Positions 17,835-27,313 are shown, counted from the stretch's first letter. The stretch is 53,519 nt of DNA from Planctomycetota bacterium (GCA_014238905.1 JABAAE010000011.1:175758-229276), one strand, 5' to 3'. Program-made: numbers and translations. The notes: a model not told the origin generated them from the letters alone.

Positions 17835-19100
17835 ATGAAACTCTCCACTGGAACAACAGTCATCAACAATGGAATACTGATCGATGGTACCGGGGCAGAG
17901 CCCATTCGGTCGGGAACTGTGGTGATTGAGAATGGGCTGATTGCCTATTGCGGTTCGACTGAGTCGGCACCGCCTGCGGCCGCGGAAGCATTGGTTCTGG
18001 ATGCAGAAGGTGGCACCATCATGCCGGGGCTGGTGGAAGCACATTTTCATCCCACCTATTTCAATGTTGCCGAGTTGGAAGACTTGGATATTAAATACCC
18101 TGTGGAATACGTCACCTTGCTGGCATCGGCCAATGCAAAATTGGCATTGGAATGTGGTTACACGTCCGCTCGCAGTGGGGGGAGTCTGTTTAACATTGAT
18201 GTTTGGATGAAAAAAGGGATCGAAGAAGATTTGATTCTGGGTCCAAGACTTGCGGCCAGTGGTCGGGAAATTTGTGGTGTAGGTGGACTGATGGACTGGA
18301 ATCCAGACTATCGGAAGATCGGGATGGAAGGTCTGATCTTGTTGGTAAATGGTGCAGGCGAAGCCCGGTCTGCTGTGCGAAAGCTGGTCAAGGATGGTGT
18401 GGAATGGGTCAAGACCTATCCCACCGGCGATGCCGCTGCTCCGGATAGCAACGACCACCATACCTTGTGCATGACCTATGAGGAAATGCACGCGGTGGTC
18501 CAGACCGCGCATAACCATGCCATGAAAGTGACCGGTCATTGCCGCGCGACCGAGGGAATTAAAAATGCTCTTTTGGCCGGATACGATTCGTTGGAGCACG
18601 GTACCTTTATGGACGATGAAACGCTGGAACTGCTTCTGGAACGGGATGTTCCTGTCGTTCCTGCGCTACAATTCGAATGGGCCAGCGTGGAGTTTGGTCC
18701 AGATTTCGGGTTGCCGCCGGCCGTCATTGATGGGCACCAGGAGACACTCGAAGGAGGAGCTCAAAGCGCCCGCCGGATCCTCGAAGCGGGTGGACGTCTC
18801 GGTATGGGGGGGGACTATGGTTTTGCGTGGACTCCCCACGGAACTTATGCCAAAGAGCTTACTTTCTTTGTGAATTACGTTGGTTTTTCTCCCTTGGAGA
18901 CCATTCGCTGCGCCACCCAAACGGGCGCCGAGATCATGGGAAGAGCTGATGAATTCGGAACATTGGAAACCGGTAAGCTGGGAGATGTGCTTGTTGTCAA
19001 TGGTGATGTATTGAAGGATATTAGCGTACTGGAGGATCGATCTCGTTTCCTGGCAGTGCTGCAGGGCGGAGTCATCAAGGCCGGTTCGTGGGCCAGTTAG
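17835..19100 (+). CDS. Metal-dependent amidohydrolase (imidazolonepropionase-like)
   Basis: A cytoplasmic amidohydrolase with a complete metal centre. The N-terminal beta-sandwich (GILIDGTGAEPI, IENGLIAYCG) precedes PGLVEAHFHPT with the HxH ligands. The bridging Lys lies in VKTYPTGD, and the His ligands in VTGHCRA and SLEHGTF. The Asp is in GMGGDYGFAWTPHG. The C-terminal GTLETGKLGDVLVVNGD returns to the beta-sandwich. The 421-aa length suits prolidase/imidazolonepropionase-like members, whose substrates vary (peptides, cyclic amides). It has no signal peptide, and no ribosome site is visible before ATG 17835. Confidence 0.88.
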   Translation: MKLSTGTTVINNGILIDGTGAEPIRSGTVVIENGLIAYCGSTESAPPAAAEALVLDAEGGTIMPGLVEAHFHPTYFNVAELEDLDIKYPVEYVTLLASANAKLALECGYTSARSGGSLFNIDVWMKKGIEEDLILGPRLAASGREICGVGGLMDWNPDYRKIGMEGLILLVNGAGEARSAVRKLVKDGVEWVKTYPTGDAAAPDSNDHHTLCMTYEEMHAVVQTAHNHAMKVTGHCRATEGIKNALLAGYDSLEHGTFMDDETLELLLERDVPVVPALQFEWASVEFGPDFGLPPAVIDGHQETLEGGAQSARRILEAGGRLGMGGDYGFAWTPHGTYAKELTFFVNYVGFSPLETIRCATQTGAEIMGRADEFGTLETGKLGDVLVVNGDVLKDISVLEDRSRFLAVLQGGVIKAGSWAS

Positions 19101-19200
19101 TTAAAATCGCTTGACAGCGACCTGGCCCGGGATTGCATTTGAGTTTTGAATGCCGGTCGATCAGTTGAGTCAATGTTTTTTTGGGTTTGGCAGGTTTGCG

Positions 19201-20481
19201 ATGAAGCGTCGAGACTTTTTGTGGGCGACAGCCGCTATTTCGTTGGGAAACAGTTGCTTGCCAGCCGCGATTTCATCCAAGAGGTTTCCGCCGGTTCGCA
19301 CCATTACCAGCGGCCCGAAACATCATTGGTTTGGCTATTACGACAAGCTGCAGTTTGATCCCACCAATCGGTTCGTCCTTTCGAACCAGGTCAATTTTGA
19401 ACATCGAACTCCGACGGCCGAAGATACGATTAAGGTGGGAATGGTGGACACCCAAAACCAAGATCAATGGATTGAACTAGGCCAAAGCCAGGCCTGGGGT
19501 TGGCAACAAGGTTGTATGTTGCAATGGCTGCCAGGATCCAAACAGAAAGTCATTTTCAATGACCGTCAAAAAGGTAGATTCGTAAGTCATGTTGTCGACG
19601 TCAGGAGTCGTAATCAAAAAACACTGGAGAGTCCGGTTTATACGCTGGCTGCCAACGGAGCATTCGGATTGGCTGCAGATTTTGCAAGAATACAGATCAT
19701 GAGGCCGGGCTATGGCTATGTGGGATTGGATGATGAAAACCACGAAAGCATGGCACCCAAGGACTCCGGTGTTTTTAAGGTGGACATGGTCTCCGGGAAA
19801 TCACGATTAATTCTCTCGCTGGCGGATGTAGCCCGAATTCCGCACCACGGAAGTGTATTAACCGGGGTCAAACACTACTTCAACCATCTTTTGATTAGTC
19901 CCGACTCAAATCGTTTTATTGCCCTGCATCGTTGGCGAAAGCAGGATGATTCGAATCCTTCGAAAGCCGTTGGAGGATTTACCACCCGGATGATCACCGC
20001 CAATGTCGATGGATCGGATGTGTACGTCCTTGATCCGTCCGGATATACGTCGCACTTTATTTGGCGTGATCCAGAACATGTTTGTATGTGGACCCGTCCA
20101 GTTGGAAAAAAGGCTGGATTTTACCTGATGAAAGACAAAACGCCGACGATCGAACCGGTAGGTGCTGATGTCATGACGTTGAACGGGCACAACACCTATT
20201 TACCGATACCCAAGTCACCCTGGATCTTGAACGATACCTATCCCGACAAAAATCGAAATCAGAAACCCTACCTGTACCATGTTCCAACGAAAACCAGGGT
20301 CTGGCTGGGTGAGTTTCATTTGCCGGCGGACTACCGTGGTGAGTGGCGTTGTGATACTCATCCACGTTCCAGCCATGACGGGAGGATTGTCTGCATCGAT
20401 TCTCCCCACACCGGTGCCGGACGCCAATTACATTTGATCGACGTCTCCGGAGTTATCGATTCGATTGGATCGAACCGGTAG
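19201..20481 (+). CDS. Exported WD40/oligogalacturonide-lyase-like beta-propeller
   Basis: The chosen ATG 19201 begins MKRRDFLWATAAISLG, a short twin-arginine-type signal, giving a 426-aa exported protein; the frame extends further upstream to 19150. The rest is rich in beta-strand and propeller-like turns (HHWFGYYDKLQFDP, HLLISPDSNRFIALHRW, SSHDGRIVCIDSP). This resembles TolB/WD40-like propellers and oligogalacturonate lyases, but I cannot identify catalytic residues with confidence. The repeated His/Asp-containing motifs could bind a metal. It follows the amidohydrolase by 100 nt. Confidence 0.7.
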   Translation: MKRRDFLWATAAISLGNSCLPAAISSKRFPPVRTITSGPKHHWFGYYDKLQFDPTNRFVLSNQVNFEHRTPTAEDTIKVGMVDTQNQDQWIELGQSQAWGWQQGCMLQWLPGSKQKVIFNDRQKGRFVSHVVDVRSRNQKTLESPVYTLAANGAFGLAADFARIQIMRPGYGYVGLDDENHESMAPKDSGVFKVDMVSGKSRLILSLADVARIPHHGSVLTGVKHYFNHLLISPDSNRFIALHRWRKQDDSNPSKAVGGFTTRMITANVDGSDVYVLDPSGYTSHFIWRDPEHVCMWTRPVGKKAGFYLMKDKTPTIEPVGADVMTLNGHNTYLPIPKSPWILNDTYPDKNRNQKPYLYHVPTKTRVWLGEFHLPADYRGEWRCDTHPRSSHDGRIVCIDSPHTGAGRQLHLIDVSGVIDSIGSNR

Positions 20482-20580
20482 CCGATCGTTTCTCTTTAGC
20501 ATCTCTTGATACCATTGGTCTCTCACGCTGTTCAGGGAAATTGGATTATTGCCGAAGGCTGATGGGGCGTCGGTTGGACC

Positions 20581-20600
20581 GGCTCTCAAAGCCTTTTTTT
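20581..20600 (+). terminator. Possible terminator between convergent genes
   Basis: A short GGCT-CTCAA-AGCC hairpin followed by seven T. A second complementary pair (TTCAGG at 20531-20536, CCTGAA at 20601-20606) brackets it. The stem is only 4 bp, so the call is weak. Confidence 0.35.
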
Positions 20601-20617
20601 CCTGAACGAGAAGACCT

Positions 20618-21847
20618 TTATTGCTGAGAAATACGGAACAGATGGGAATTGCTTCGGATATAAAGAGCTCCGTTGGAAATTGCCGGTGTTCCCAGAAAAG
20701 ACTGATCTTGAAATTGATAGGTATGGACCGTTTTTCCCTTATCATTCAAGTTCAAAACTCTTGCTGACCCGCCCTGATCAAAGGCAAACATGAGGTTGCC
20801 GCTGGCGACCGGGGTCGCCCAATGCTTCGCCCTGCCGGTGCGGGCCTGCCATTTCTTGGCACCGGTTTGAACGTCGTTGCAAGAGACCACTCCGGAGGAG
20901 TTCATGATGTACAGATCCCCGTTATGGACCACGGGACTGGCGTTTCCTGACAACAATGATTTGTTGGACCAGAGTTGGGTTGGCACTTTGGAGTCGGCGG
21001 AAAATCGAAGAGCCGTTGTCCCGTCCATCGAGACCACTGCAATGTCGCCAAAGACGGTTGTCGATGGGACCGATGAAGCTCTGCCTTGAAACTTCCAAAG
21101 TTGCTCTCCGGTGAGAATGTTTACCCCTATCACGCTCGCCCGATCGGTCAGAATAACGGTTGCAGGACGAGAACCATCCGCTTTGACAACGGCCGGTGAA
21201 GCCCAATTGGAGTCCCGGGTACGATCGACCTTCCAAAGCGATTTGCCTGTTGCTGCTTCGATTCCAGCGACGAAGGAGTCGCCCTGATTTTCAACCTGGC
21301 AGATGATCACACCGTTGGAGACGATGGGTGATGATGACATCCCAACATCGTTGGCAGCCTTGGGGTAATCGAAGGTCAATCCACGGAACCACTGCAAGTT
21401 TCCGTCAAGGTCCAGGCAAACAAGATCATTGGATGAATAAAAAGCGTAGATAAACTCTCCATCGCTTGCCGGCGTCGGGGCGGCATTGGCGCTGGTGGGG
21501 TGACAATAACCGCGACCGGTTGCCCAATATTCCCGCTTCCAGAGCTGTTTTCCAGACGGTCCATCGAAACAGAGCACATAAATTCTGTCTTGAATCGCTC
21601 CACTGGAAGCGGTGACAAAAACCCGATCCTTCACCACGATGGGGCTCGATACGCCCTTGGCGGGCAGGTCCACCTTCCACGTGAGATTGGTCGTTTCGGT
21701 AAATGAGTTTGGCAGCAATGTTTTGGGACTCGAGTCCGATCCGGTACCGCTATTGCCACGGAATTGTCGCCAGTCGTCACCGATGATGCTCCCTGATGCC
21801 AGAAAGAGGAAACAAAGCGTGTGGCCTGTCAATGATCTGATACTCAT
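20618..21847 (-). CDS. Secreted PQQ-like beta-propeller protein
   Basis: A 409-aa exported propeller. The Sec signal (about 1-22) is followed by the hallmark DDWRQFRGNSGTGS. Blades carry the repeated W-ending strands DGPSGKQLWKREY, LDLDGNLQWFRG, EAATGKSLWKVDR, NILTGEQLWKF and DVQTGAKKWQA. It belongs to a different subgroup from the propellers at 6690 and 29831, lacking their shared C-terminal region. It lies 76 nt downstream of the HEAT/beta-sandwich gene on the same strand, a pairing that suggests one transcript and a joint envelope function. No enzyme activity can be assigned. Confidence 0.88.
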   Translation of the reverse strand: MSIRSLTGHTLCFLFLASGSIIGDDWRQFRGNSGTGSDSSPKTLLPNSFTETTNLTWKVDLPAKGVSSPIVVKDRVFVTASSGAIQDRIYVLCFDGPSGKQLWKREYWATGRGYCHPTSANAAPTPASDGEFIYAFYSSNDLVCLDLDGNLQWFRGLTFDYPKAANDVGMSSSPIVSNGVIICQVENQGDSFVAGIEAATGKSLWKVDRTRDSNWASPAVVKADGSRPATVILTDRASVIGVNILTGEQLWKFQGRASSVPSTTVFGDIAVVSMDGTTALRFSADSKVPTQLWSNKSLLSGNASPVVHNGDLYIMNSSGVVSCNDVQTGAKKWQARTGRAKHWATPVASGNLMFAFDQGGSARVLNLNDKGKTVHTYQFQDQSFLGTPAISNGALYIRSNSHLFRISQQ

Positions 21848-21923
21848 AGTTTATCCTGTCTGCGGAATCGTTCCGTTTGGAGTTGAATCAGGGCTGGTGT
21901 TGGGTTTGGGGCTTTAGAAGAGG

Positions 21924-23057
21924 TTATTTTTGTTTTCCATCGCCTAATGCTTTTCCGGTATCGTCGGTCACGCGAATTTGAAACTGCCATCGCTGAGCCC
22001 AGGACTCAGTTTGTTCGTTTTGGCAGACCTTGATCAGGATCGTGTTGGCTCCCTTTTTAAGGGATGCTTTGGCGATGTACTGATCGAGATTCATACCCGC
22101 GTGATAGACATCATTGGAGATCACCAGTTTTCCATTGATCCACACTTTATTAGCATTGATGCATGCCAGACGCACGTCGATCTGCCTCGGGTTATCGCAG
22201 TAGAAATCACTGTAGGCGTACGCAATAGCGCCCTTGTGGTTGGCAAGAGCCTTGTTGAGGTCAACGATCCCCTCTTCGTCGGAGGATTGATACTGCTTCC
22301 ATCCGAATTGGATACCATCCATTCCCGTAAACGTCTGTTTCAGATCTTGGTTTTCTTCTGGCGGATAGGCCTGATTGAATTTTGCTTGATTCTTGTTTTC
22401 AAATGGGCCTGCCACATGCCACTGCATGATCATGCCAAAGTGTTTGACCTGGTTGACTTTTTCACCCAACTCACTGAGTGCATCGGCGATCAACTTGATC
22501 TGGGCGATTTCTCTTGAGTGAGACAACGCTTTGCGGTAACCGGCAATTTTTTCGGATTGCTTTGTCAACGCTTTGATTTTGGATAGTTCCAATTCAACCG
22601 CATCCCTGCGTATCTCCAGGCTGGGATCATCCAGCATTTCAAGCAACATGGCTTTTTTCTGTTCGGGGCTTGCGGCAACAATCAGCTCGAATGCCAATCG
22701 TCTGGCGAATGGAGAATTGTCTTTCTTTTCAAGGAATGATTTGATCTCTGCTAATGGCAGGTTTCCCTTGTCGGCAGCGGATTCGACTGCGCTGCGAAGC
22801 CAGTTAACGGCCAATCGATTGGCCCCATTCATGCCTTCCAAAAGCTGGGGAATCGAATCCGCCGGTTGTTTCGAGAGCATTGACATTGCCTGTATGGCCG
22901 CTTCGTGTCCTTTTCCTTCGGGGCCGACCCGTTTGACAGTCTCGATCCAGGTTTTGAGATCAACTCCTTGAGTTTCTTTGGCACCGGTCAGGATCATGCA
23001 CCCGATAACGCACATCAGCAGAAGCTGGGAACAGGAGGCAGTTTTTTTTCTTTTCAT
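21924..23057 (-). CDS. Secreted protein with helical-repeat N-terminus and beta-sandwich C-terminus
   Basis: I recognise the architecture but not a function. ATG 23057 gives MKRKKTASCSQLLLMCVIG, a Sec signal; the open frame to 23117 adds a non-signal stretch. Residues about 60-210 are HEAT-like helices (ARRLAFELIVAA, SLEIRRDAVELEL). From MQWHVAGPFENKNQ onward is a jelly-roll domain of the galactose-binding type (VDLNKALANHKGAIAYAYSD, VWINGKLVISNDVYHAG, LKKGANTILIKVCQN). Such WHVAGPF domains often bind carbohydrate in planctomycete secreted proteins. It is the first gene of a pair with the PQQ propeller. Confidence 0.75.
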   Translation of the reverse strand: MKRKKTASCSQLLLMCVIGCMILTGAKETQGVDLKTWIETVKRVGPEGKGHEAAIQAMSMLSKQPADSIPQLLEGMNGANRLAVNWLRSAVESAADKGNLPLAEIKSFLEKKDNSPFARRLAFELIVAASPEQKKAMLLEMLDDPSLEIRRDAVELELSKIKALTKQSEKIAGYRKALSHSREIAQIKLIADALSELGEKVNQVKHFGMIMQWHVAGPFENKNQAKFNQAYPPEENQDLKQTFTGMDGIQFGWKQYQSSDEEGIVDLNKALANHKGAIAYAYSDFYCDNPRQIDVRLACINANKVWINGKLVISNDVYHAGMNLDQYIAKASLKKGANTILIKVCQNEQTESWAQRWQFQIRVTDDTGKALGDGKQK

Positions 23058-23492
23058 TCGATTTCTCGGAAAACAATTCGTAAGGCCCAGGCAGCGTGGT
23101 TTGCATCGCTGCGTCACGATTCGACACGAGGGAGGCGTTGGCGGACTGCCCAGAGGATAGCCGTCTACGAATCTTTATCATATCCGAAAATGGATAAATT
23201 CGGAATCGACCCAGGCAACCGTAAAAGTAAACGCATTGGCTAACAGGAGTTGATAGATCCGGTTGTCGGTCTCAACGCAATGCGTTTGTTTGTCTGGGTT
23301 GGCTGTCATGCTGCCAACCCGGTCTGTCATGGCAGGAGATGACGCTGGTCGTTCATTAGAGCGGCAGCATTCATGTTTTCGGGATCGGTGGAATCCTCTA
23401 AGCTGCGTTTCGGTCTAGGGAGAGAGGGGCCGCATCATTAATGAAAAACCGGGGTGTCCGGTGGGATTCTGCAATCCAACAGGTAAGAAATA
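23058..23492. other. Divergent intergenic region with an 8-bp inverted repeat
   Basis: 435 nt between divergent genes. The one clear structure is the inverted repeat at 23296-23320. Short open frames on both strands are not protein-like. Confidence 0.45.
23296..23320. promoter_or_regulatory. Perfect 8-bp inverted repeat with 9-nt loop
   Basis: GGGTTGGC - TGTCATGCT - GCCAACCC. The loop motif TGTCATG recurs just downstream (23324-23330, TGTCATG). There is no T-run, so a regulatory or RNA-structural role is more likely than termination. Confidence 0.35.
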
Positions 23493-24563
23493 ATGTTCAT
23501 CGTGTCTTCTTGGTGCCGGGGCGCTTTCGGTTTACATCACCCCGTTGGTCTGGTGGTGATGTGGGCGATGGTTGGAATGGTCGTTTGGATGCCCGGCTGT
23601 CAGTTGGGCGAACGAGACCGAGAAGCCTATTCCGAACAAAACAAAGCTGCCCAGTCCAGTGTCGATACCCCAGATGATGCCAAGGCGGAAGATGGAACCG
23701 GTTCCTCTTTTGCGACCGCTGCTACCTTTACCGATTCGGACCCAATCCAGTCCGAGCAGTCGGTTCTGGATCGTGCGAAAACGAGTCCCAAGGCAGGAGA
23801 TGTCGATGGACAACTGAGCTCGTGGCAGTCCATCGACGAAATGATTCTCTTTCAGCCGGTCAAGTATCCGCGTGGTTTCAGAAGACTGCTGATCGAAGGC
23901 CAACGCGTTATTTTTCCAAGTCAGGATGGGACGCAGTTGGATGGCCGTTTTTTTCGTAGTGTAAAACCAAGGCAAGTCGTTTTGTTCTGTCATGGAAATG
24001 GTGGCAACCTGTCCCACAGAACCGCCCGGATGGACCGCCTGCAGGAAAAGCATCAAGTGGCAATCTTTTTGTTTGACTACCGAGGTTACGGGCGCAGTGC
24101 TGGCAAGCCGACGGTTGCAGCAGCGCTGGTCGACGGTCGAGCCGCGCTGTTAAAGGCGGCTGAAATCGGCAAAGTGGATCCTGCCGATATCATTGTCATG
24201 GGGCGGGCGATGGGTGGAGCAATCGCCGCGACGCTGGCTATTGAGTTTGAATGCAAGGGGTTGATTCTGGAAAGTACGTTTACCTCTTTCCGGGACGTTG
24301 CCAAGCAGCGGACCGGCGGGATGGTGCATTGGGTGATTCCCGAGGATCGATTAAATACTCTCGCAAAGATTAAAGATTATGGTGGTCGTCTCTTGATTTC
24401 CCATGGAACAGCCGACCGGACAATACCCTATCAACAGGGCAGGGACTTGTTCGCTGCCGCCAATCAGCCAAAGAGGTTTTTTGAAATCACCGATGGCGGA
24501 CATGGTGATCCAATGCCGGTGCAATACGACCAGGTTTTAGACGAATTTTTTGCTTGGGATTAA
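23493..24563 (+). CDS. Alpha/beta-hydrolase-fold lipoprotein lacking the nucleophile serine
   Basis: A Bem46/ABHD-type alpha/beta hydrolase anchored as a lipoprotein: a hydrophobic segment (about 17-33) ends in WMPGC (Cys36), followed by a Ser/Asp-rich linker (37-110). The fold motifs are intact: FCHGNGGNLSHR (oxyanion), FDYRGYGRSAG, HGTADRTIP with the acid Asp308, and GGHGDP with His337. The nucleophile elbow, normally GRSxGG, reads GRAMGG, with Ala239 (codon GCG, 24207-24209) in place of Ser. It is therefore probably a non-catalytic binding protein or uses another mechanism; a single-base error is possible. Confidence 0.82.
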   Translation: MFIVSSWCRGAFGLHHPVGLVVMWAMVGMVVWMPGCQLGERDREAYSEQNKAAQSSVDTPDDAKAEDGTGSSFATAATFTDSDPIQSEQSVLDRAKTSPKAGDVDGQLSSWQSIDEMILFQPVKYPRGFRRLLIEGQRVIFPSQDGTQLDGRFFRSVKPRQVVLFCHGNGGNLSHRTARMDRLQEKHQVAIFLFDYRGYGRSAGKPTVAAALVDGRAALLKAAEIGKVDPADIIVMGRAMGGAIAATLAIEFECKGLILESTFTSFRDVAKQRTGGMVHWVIPEDRLNTLAKIKDYGGRLLISHGTADRTIPYQQGRDLFAAANQPKRFFEITDGGHGDPMPVQYDQVLDEFFAWD

Positions 24564-24699
24564 TTCCCGTTAATCGCCAGCTTCCCGGACCGCCGGTGTA
24601 TTGGATTCTAGTTGGGGGGCTTGGCCAGATGTTGGATTCGCTGGAGGCCAGTCTGGTGGTCCCAGGTCGTTCATCAGATTCTTTTGAGGGCCGAAGCCT

Positions 24700-25356
24700 T
24701 TACTTGCGAGGTTCGAAAACGCTGTCCCTGGATGGCATCTCCGCTACCTGTTCTGGTGGAAGACTCGATTGGGAGACCGGAAAAGATTCCATATAACGTT
24801 TTGAAACTGCCGAGGTAATGTCAAACTGGTTGGTGGCACAAAAGACATTCTCCTGACGTATGACAACGCTTAGCCCTTTTTTGCTGGCAACCTCTTTGGT
24901 AATCGGCTGAAGAACGGCGAGGAATTGCTCGTCGAGTTTTTGTTTGAGAGAGGTGAGCTGCAGCCTCGTTTCCTGCCATCGCCTGTTGTAGGTGCCAGCC
25001 TGTTGGCTCCTGAGATCCGCGATTGCTTTCTTGTCTTGTTCGGTTGCCACACTCTCGAAAGTTTCTTCCAGTTCTTTGAGTTCCTGAAGATGGATTTTTC
25101 GTAGTCCATCGAGGATGAGGTTAAATTCCTTTTCGCGTTGATCGAGCTGCACGTTGATCTCACGCAGCTTTCCCGAAACTCTGGCAATCTCTGTGACGTT
25201 GATCGTGGCGACGCCTGCGTTGGGATTGTTTGAATGGTTCGCAGGGAGTGGGGTTTCCGCCTCAGTTTTTGAGGATGCCTTATCTTTACGGCAGCCACAG
25301 GTAGCAAGTACCAAAACGATGATCAGACAAAGGCTTCGAAACGATTGCAAAGGCAT
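24700..25356 (-). CDS. OmpH/Skp-like periplasmic lipoprotein
   Basis: Skp/OmpH proteins hold unfolded outer-membrane proteins in the periplasm through a coiled-coil tentacle. This 218-aa version starts with a signal ending in LATCGC (lipobox), so it is lipid-anchored, unlike classical Skp. A short beta-strand (VATINVTEIARVSG) is followed by a long Lys/Glu/Gln-rich coiled coil (about 65-150), then the closing EVASKKGLSVVIRQENVFCA strand and FDITSAVSKRY, as in the family. A Pro/Ser-rich tail of about 30 residues is extra. The start is firm: GGAGG lies 5 nt before ATG 25356. Confidence 0.78.
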   Translation of the reverse strand: MPLQSFRSLCLIIVLVLATCGCRKDKASSKTEAETPLPANHSNNPNAGVATINVTEIARVSGKLREINVQLDQREKEFNLILDGLRKIHLQELKELEETFESVATEQDKKAIADLRSQQAGTYNRRWQETRLQLTSLKQKLDEQFLAVLQPITKEVASKKGLSVVIRQENVFCATNQFDITSAVSKRYMESFPVSQSSLPPEQVAEMPSRDSVFEPRK

Positions 25357-25725
25357 GATTCCTCCATGAATCTATTGTTCAGGAACCAACTACGATGGGC
25401 CGGATATCGGGAGGGCTGTTTCACCAGCCTGCCGACATTGAACCGGTAGTTGTTTTCAAAAGGGGCACAAGCAAAACACTTCTGGAGGTGATTGCCGGCC
25501 ATTTTTGAATTTCGGAGCGGGTGAATATTGATTCCCGCGAACTTCCTGTAACGAAATTACCACAGATGACCTTTTTTGCCCTACATTGATTTCCCGGATT
25601 TCTCTTTGGAAATGGGGGGAAGGGCGTTGGTGGTTGATAGTGGTTGGGTCGCCTTGGATTTATTTTGCCAGCTAAAAGCTGGCGACCAGACGGTTCGGCA
25701 GTCGGTTTTTTACTGGCTGCTGCAA
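25357..25725. other. Intergenic region, one hairpin
   Basis: 369 nt between two minus-strand genes. A perfect hairpin GCCAGC-TAAAA-GCTGGC lies at 25667-25683, about 43 nt past the end of the YTV-like gene. It has no T-run, so it may only protect the transcript end. Confidence 0.4.
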
Positions 25726-26784
25726 CTACGGTTTAACTGTCTGCCAGCCTTTTGACTGAAACGGCGTCAATGGTGTGCCAGCGGATGGTCGGGCGGCGGA
25801 TGGTCGGGCGGCGGTAGCTGAAACCACCTCGGACTGGTTTTCGATCCGAGCATGGTATGAGGCATGCCTGACCGGCGAATAGTCCCATTTTCCGCGAATC
25901 AACGAAGCGGTGTGATTCCTGTCGTGGACAACCGCCGGAGCCTTGTTGAAATTGTCATGGGTGCTTGGCGATTCGCTTGCCGGTAAGGTGTTGGCCGGTG
26001 GAATTAATCCTGATGGATTGTTGGAGGCCTCGTCGTTGGTTTCAATGGTCGGGTCAGGCATCGGGCTGGGGGTTTCGATCTCGGGACGCTGCATCGTTGT
26101 GTCTGGAGTGATTTCACCCGGATTCAGCATGGGCGTAGAATTTGCTGGCACTGGAAAGCCACCATTGGTATTTAATCCGTAACTGATGTTGCCGGGGACA
26201 GTGGTTCCATAGGGGGTTCCCATGCTGGGAGTGGCTGTTGGGTTCACTCCACAGGAATTACAACCTGCGGCTCCGGCTGTATTAAAGCTGGTGACATAAG
26301 TCGTGTAGGGGATCCTTTTTTGGACTGTTCGATAGACGGTCTGGTAGGTCGTGTAGGGGACTCGGCGAGCTTGCATCTGATAGGTCGTGCAAGGCTGCAT
26401 GACTGTGGAAATACACCCAGTTTGAGGATTGCTGGCCGTGACAGGACGGTAGTAGGTGGTGGGAACTCGATACCATTCGGTTCGAAACGCCGTGTAGGGT
26501 ACATAATTGGCGACGACTCGATTGACTGTTTGGTAAGCCACTTTGGGACACATGGTGGTTCCAGGGGCTGGAACGGTTGAAATGCCAGGTTTGGCTGAAA
26601 ATTGCGTTTGGGCGTTTCCGCGAAACGCGTTGTTGTTGCCGCGAAACGTATTGTTGAATCGATACGCCGTTTTGGCCCGTAAGCCCCGCCACCAATCCAG
26701 CAAAGGCCCAGCTTGACAGGATTCGGTGAGAATTCCGCTGAACAGGATCGCAATTGTCAGGATAGAAATTCGATTTTTAATCAT
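25726..26784 (-). CDS. Secreted YTV-like repeat protein (planctomycete cell-surface type)
   Basis: A 352-aa secreted protein. ATG 26784 starts MIKNRISILTIAILFSG, a Sec signal; 26796 is a less likely earlier start. Residues about 75-175 hold several Tyr/Thr/Val-rich repeats such as VPYTAFRTEWYRVP, RVPYTTYQTVYRTV and RIPYTTYVTSF, matching the YTV-type repeats known from abundant planctomycete wall proteins, with interspersed Cys (TMCPKV, TGCIST, QPCTTY, GCNSCG). The C-terminal half is Pro/Ser/Thr/Asn-rich and probably unstructured. A 15-bp tandem repeat encodes ARPSA repeats near its end. A structural surface role is likely. Confidence 0.8.
   Translation of the reverse strand: MIKNRISILTIAILFSGILTESCQAGPLLDWWRGLRAKTAYRFNNTFRGNNNAFRGNAQTQFSAKPGISTVPAPGTTMCPKVAYQTVNRVVANYVPYTAFRTEWYRVPTTYYRPVTASNPQTGCISTVMQPCTTYQMQARRVPYTTYQTVYRTVQKRIPYTTYVTSFNTAGAAGCNSCGVNPTATPSMGTPYGTTVPGNISYGLNTNGGFPVPANSTPMLNPGEITPDTTMQRPEIETPSPMPDPTIETNDEASNNPSGLIPPANTLPASESPSTHDNFNKAPAVVHDRNHTASLIRGKWDYSPVRHASYHARIENQSEVVSATAARPSAARPSAGTPLTPFQSKGWQTVKP
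25781..25814. repeat. 15-bp tandem repeat, 2.3 copies
   Basis: GCGGATGGTCGGGCG at 25781-25795 and 25796-25810 plus a partial copy. It is in frame in the YTV-like gene, encoding ARPSA repeats. Confidence 0.85.
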
Positions 26785-27313
26785 AACGAGTACCATTGGC
26801 GTAGACGGAGCATCATGAGCTTCACGCAGAAGATTAGGCTATGCGACTTGAACCGAAAAGTATTTTTTTTGAAAAAAACGGCCGTGCAGGCTTTTTGGTA
26901 ACGATTATTACGACAGGAAAAACGTTTCTGGCTTGTAAACTGCTGGCATCGGACATTTCACTTGCCGGCAAAGGTGATTTTGGATCCTGATCCCCTCGAT
27001 TCTCTCTCTTTTTCAATCTGATGTCGGCCTGAGCTTCCCTTGGGGAATCAACCGAAAAATCGACGTGGGCGAGGGAAAAGCGGCTGCCTAACTGCTTTTT
27101 GCCCGTTTCCGCGCTAAGCGGACGGGGGGGAATGGGATGGGTTCCCTTGCTGTTCGCTCCTGGTCGGAAAAAATTCGCATTGCTCAAAATGGAAATATGT
27201 TCCAAATTAAATCCTTGGGCGCAGAGCCGATGGGTGTCTAACCAGTCGGTTCATGCTGTGGCGGACGATACCGTGATGCTGTTTTCGACAGACTGTCATT
27301 CGAAAGGAAGCGA
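26785..27313. other. Divergent intergenic region, nothing recognised
   Basis: 529 nt between the YTV-like gene and DUF4254. Open frames on both strands (26834-27205 minus; 27099-27506 plus, running out of frame into DUF4254) lack protein-like character. A T8-G-A7 near-palindrome at 26862-26877 is upstream of the YTV-like gene. Confidence 0.4.

Noticed and set aside
26834..27205. 123-aa minus-strand open frame in the YTV-DUF4254 gap
   Set aside because: Low-quality composition, no start signal, no family resemblance.
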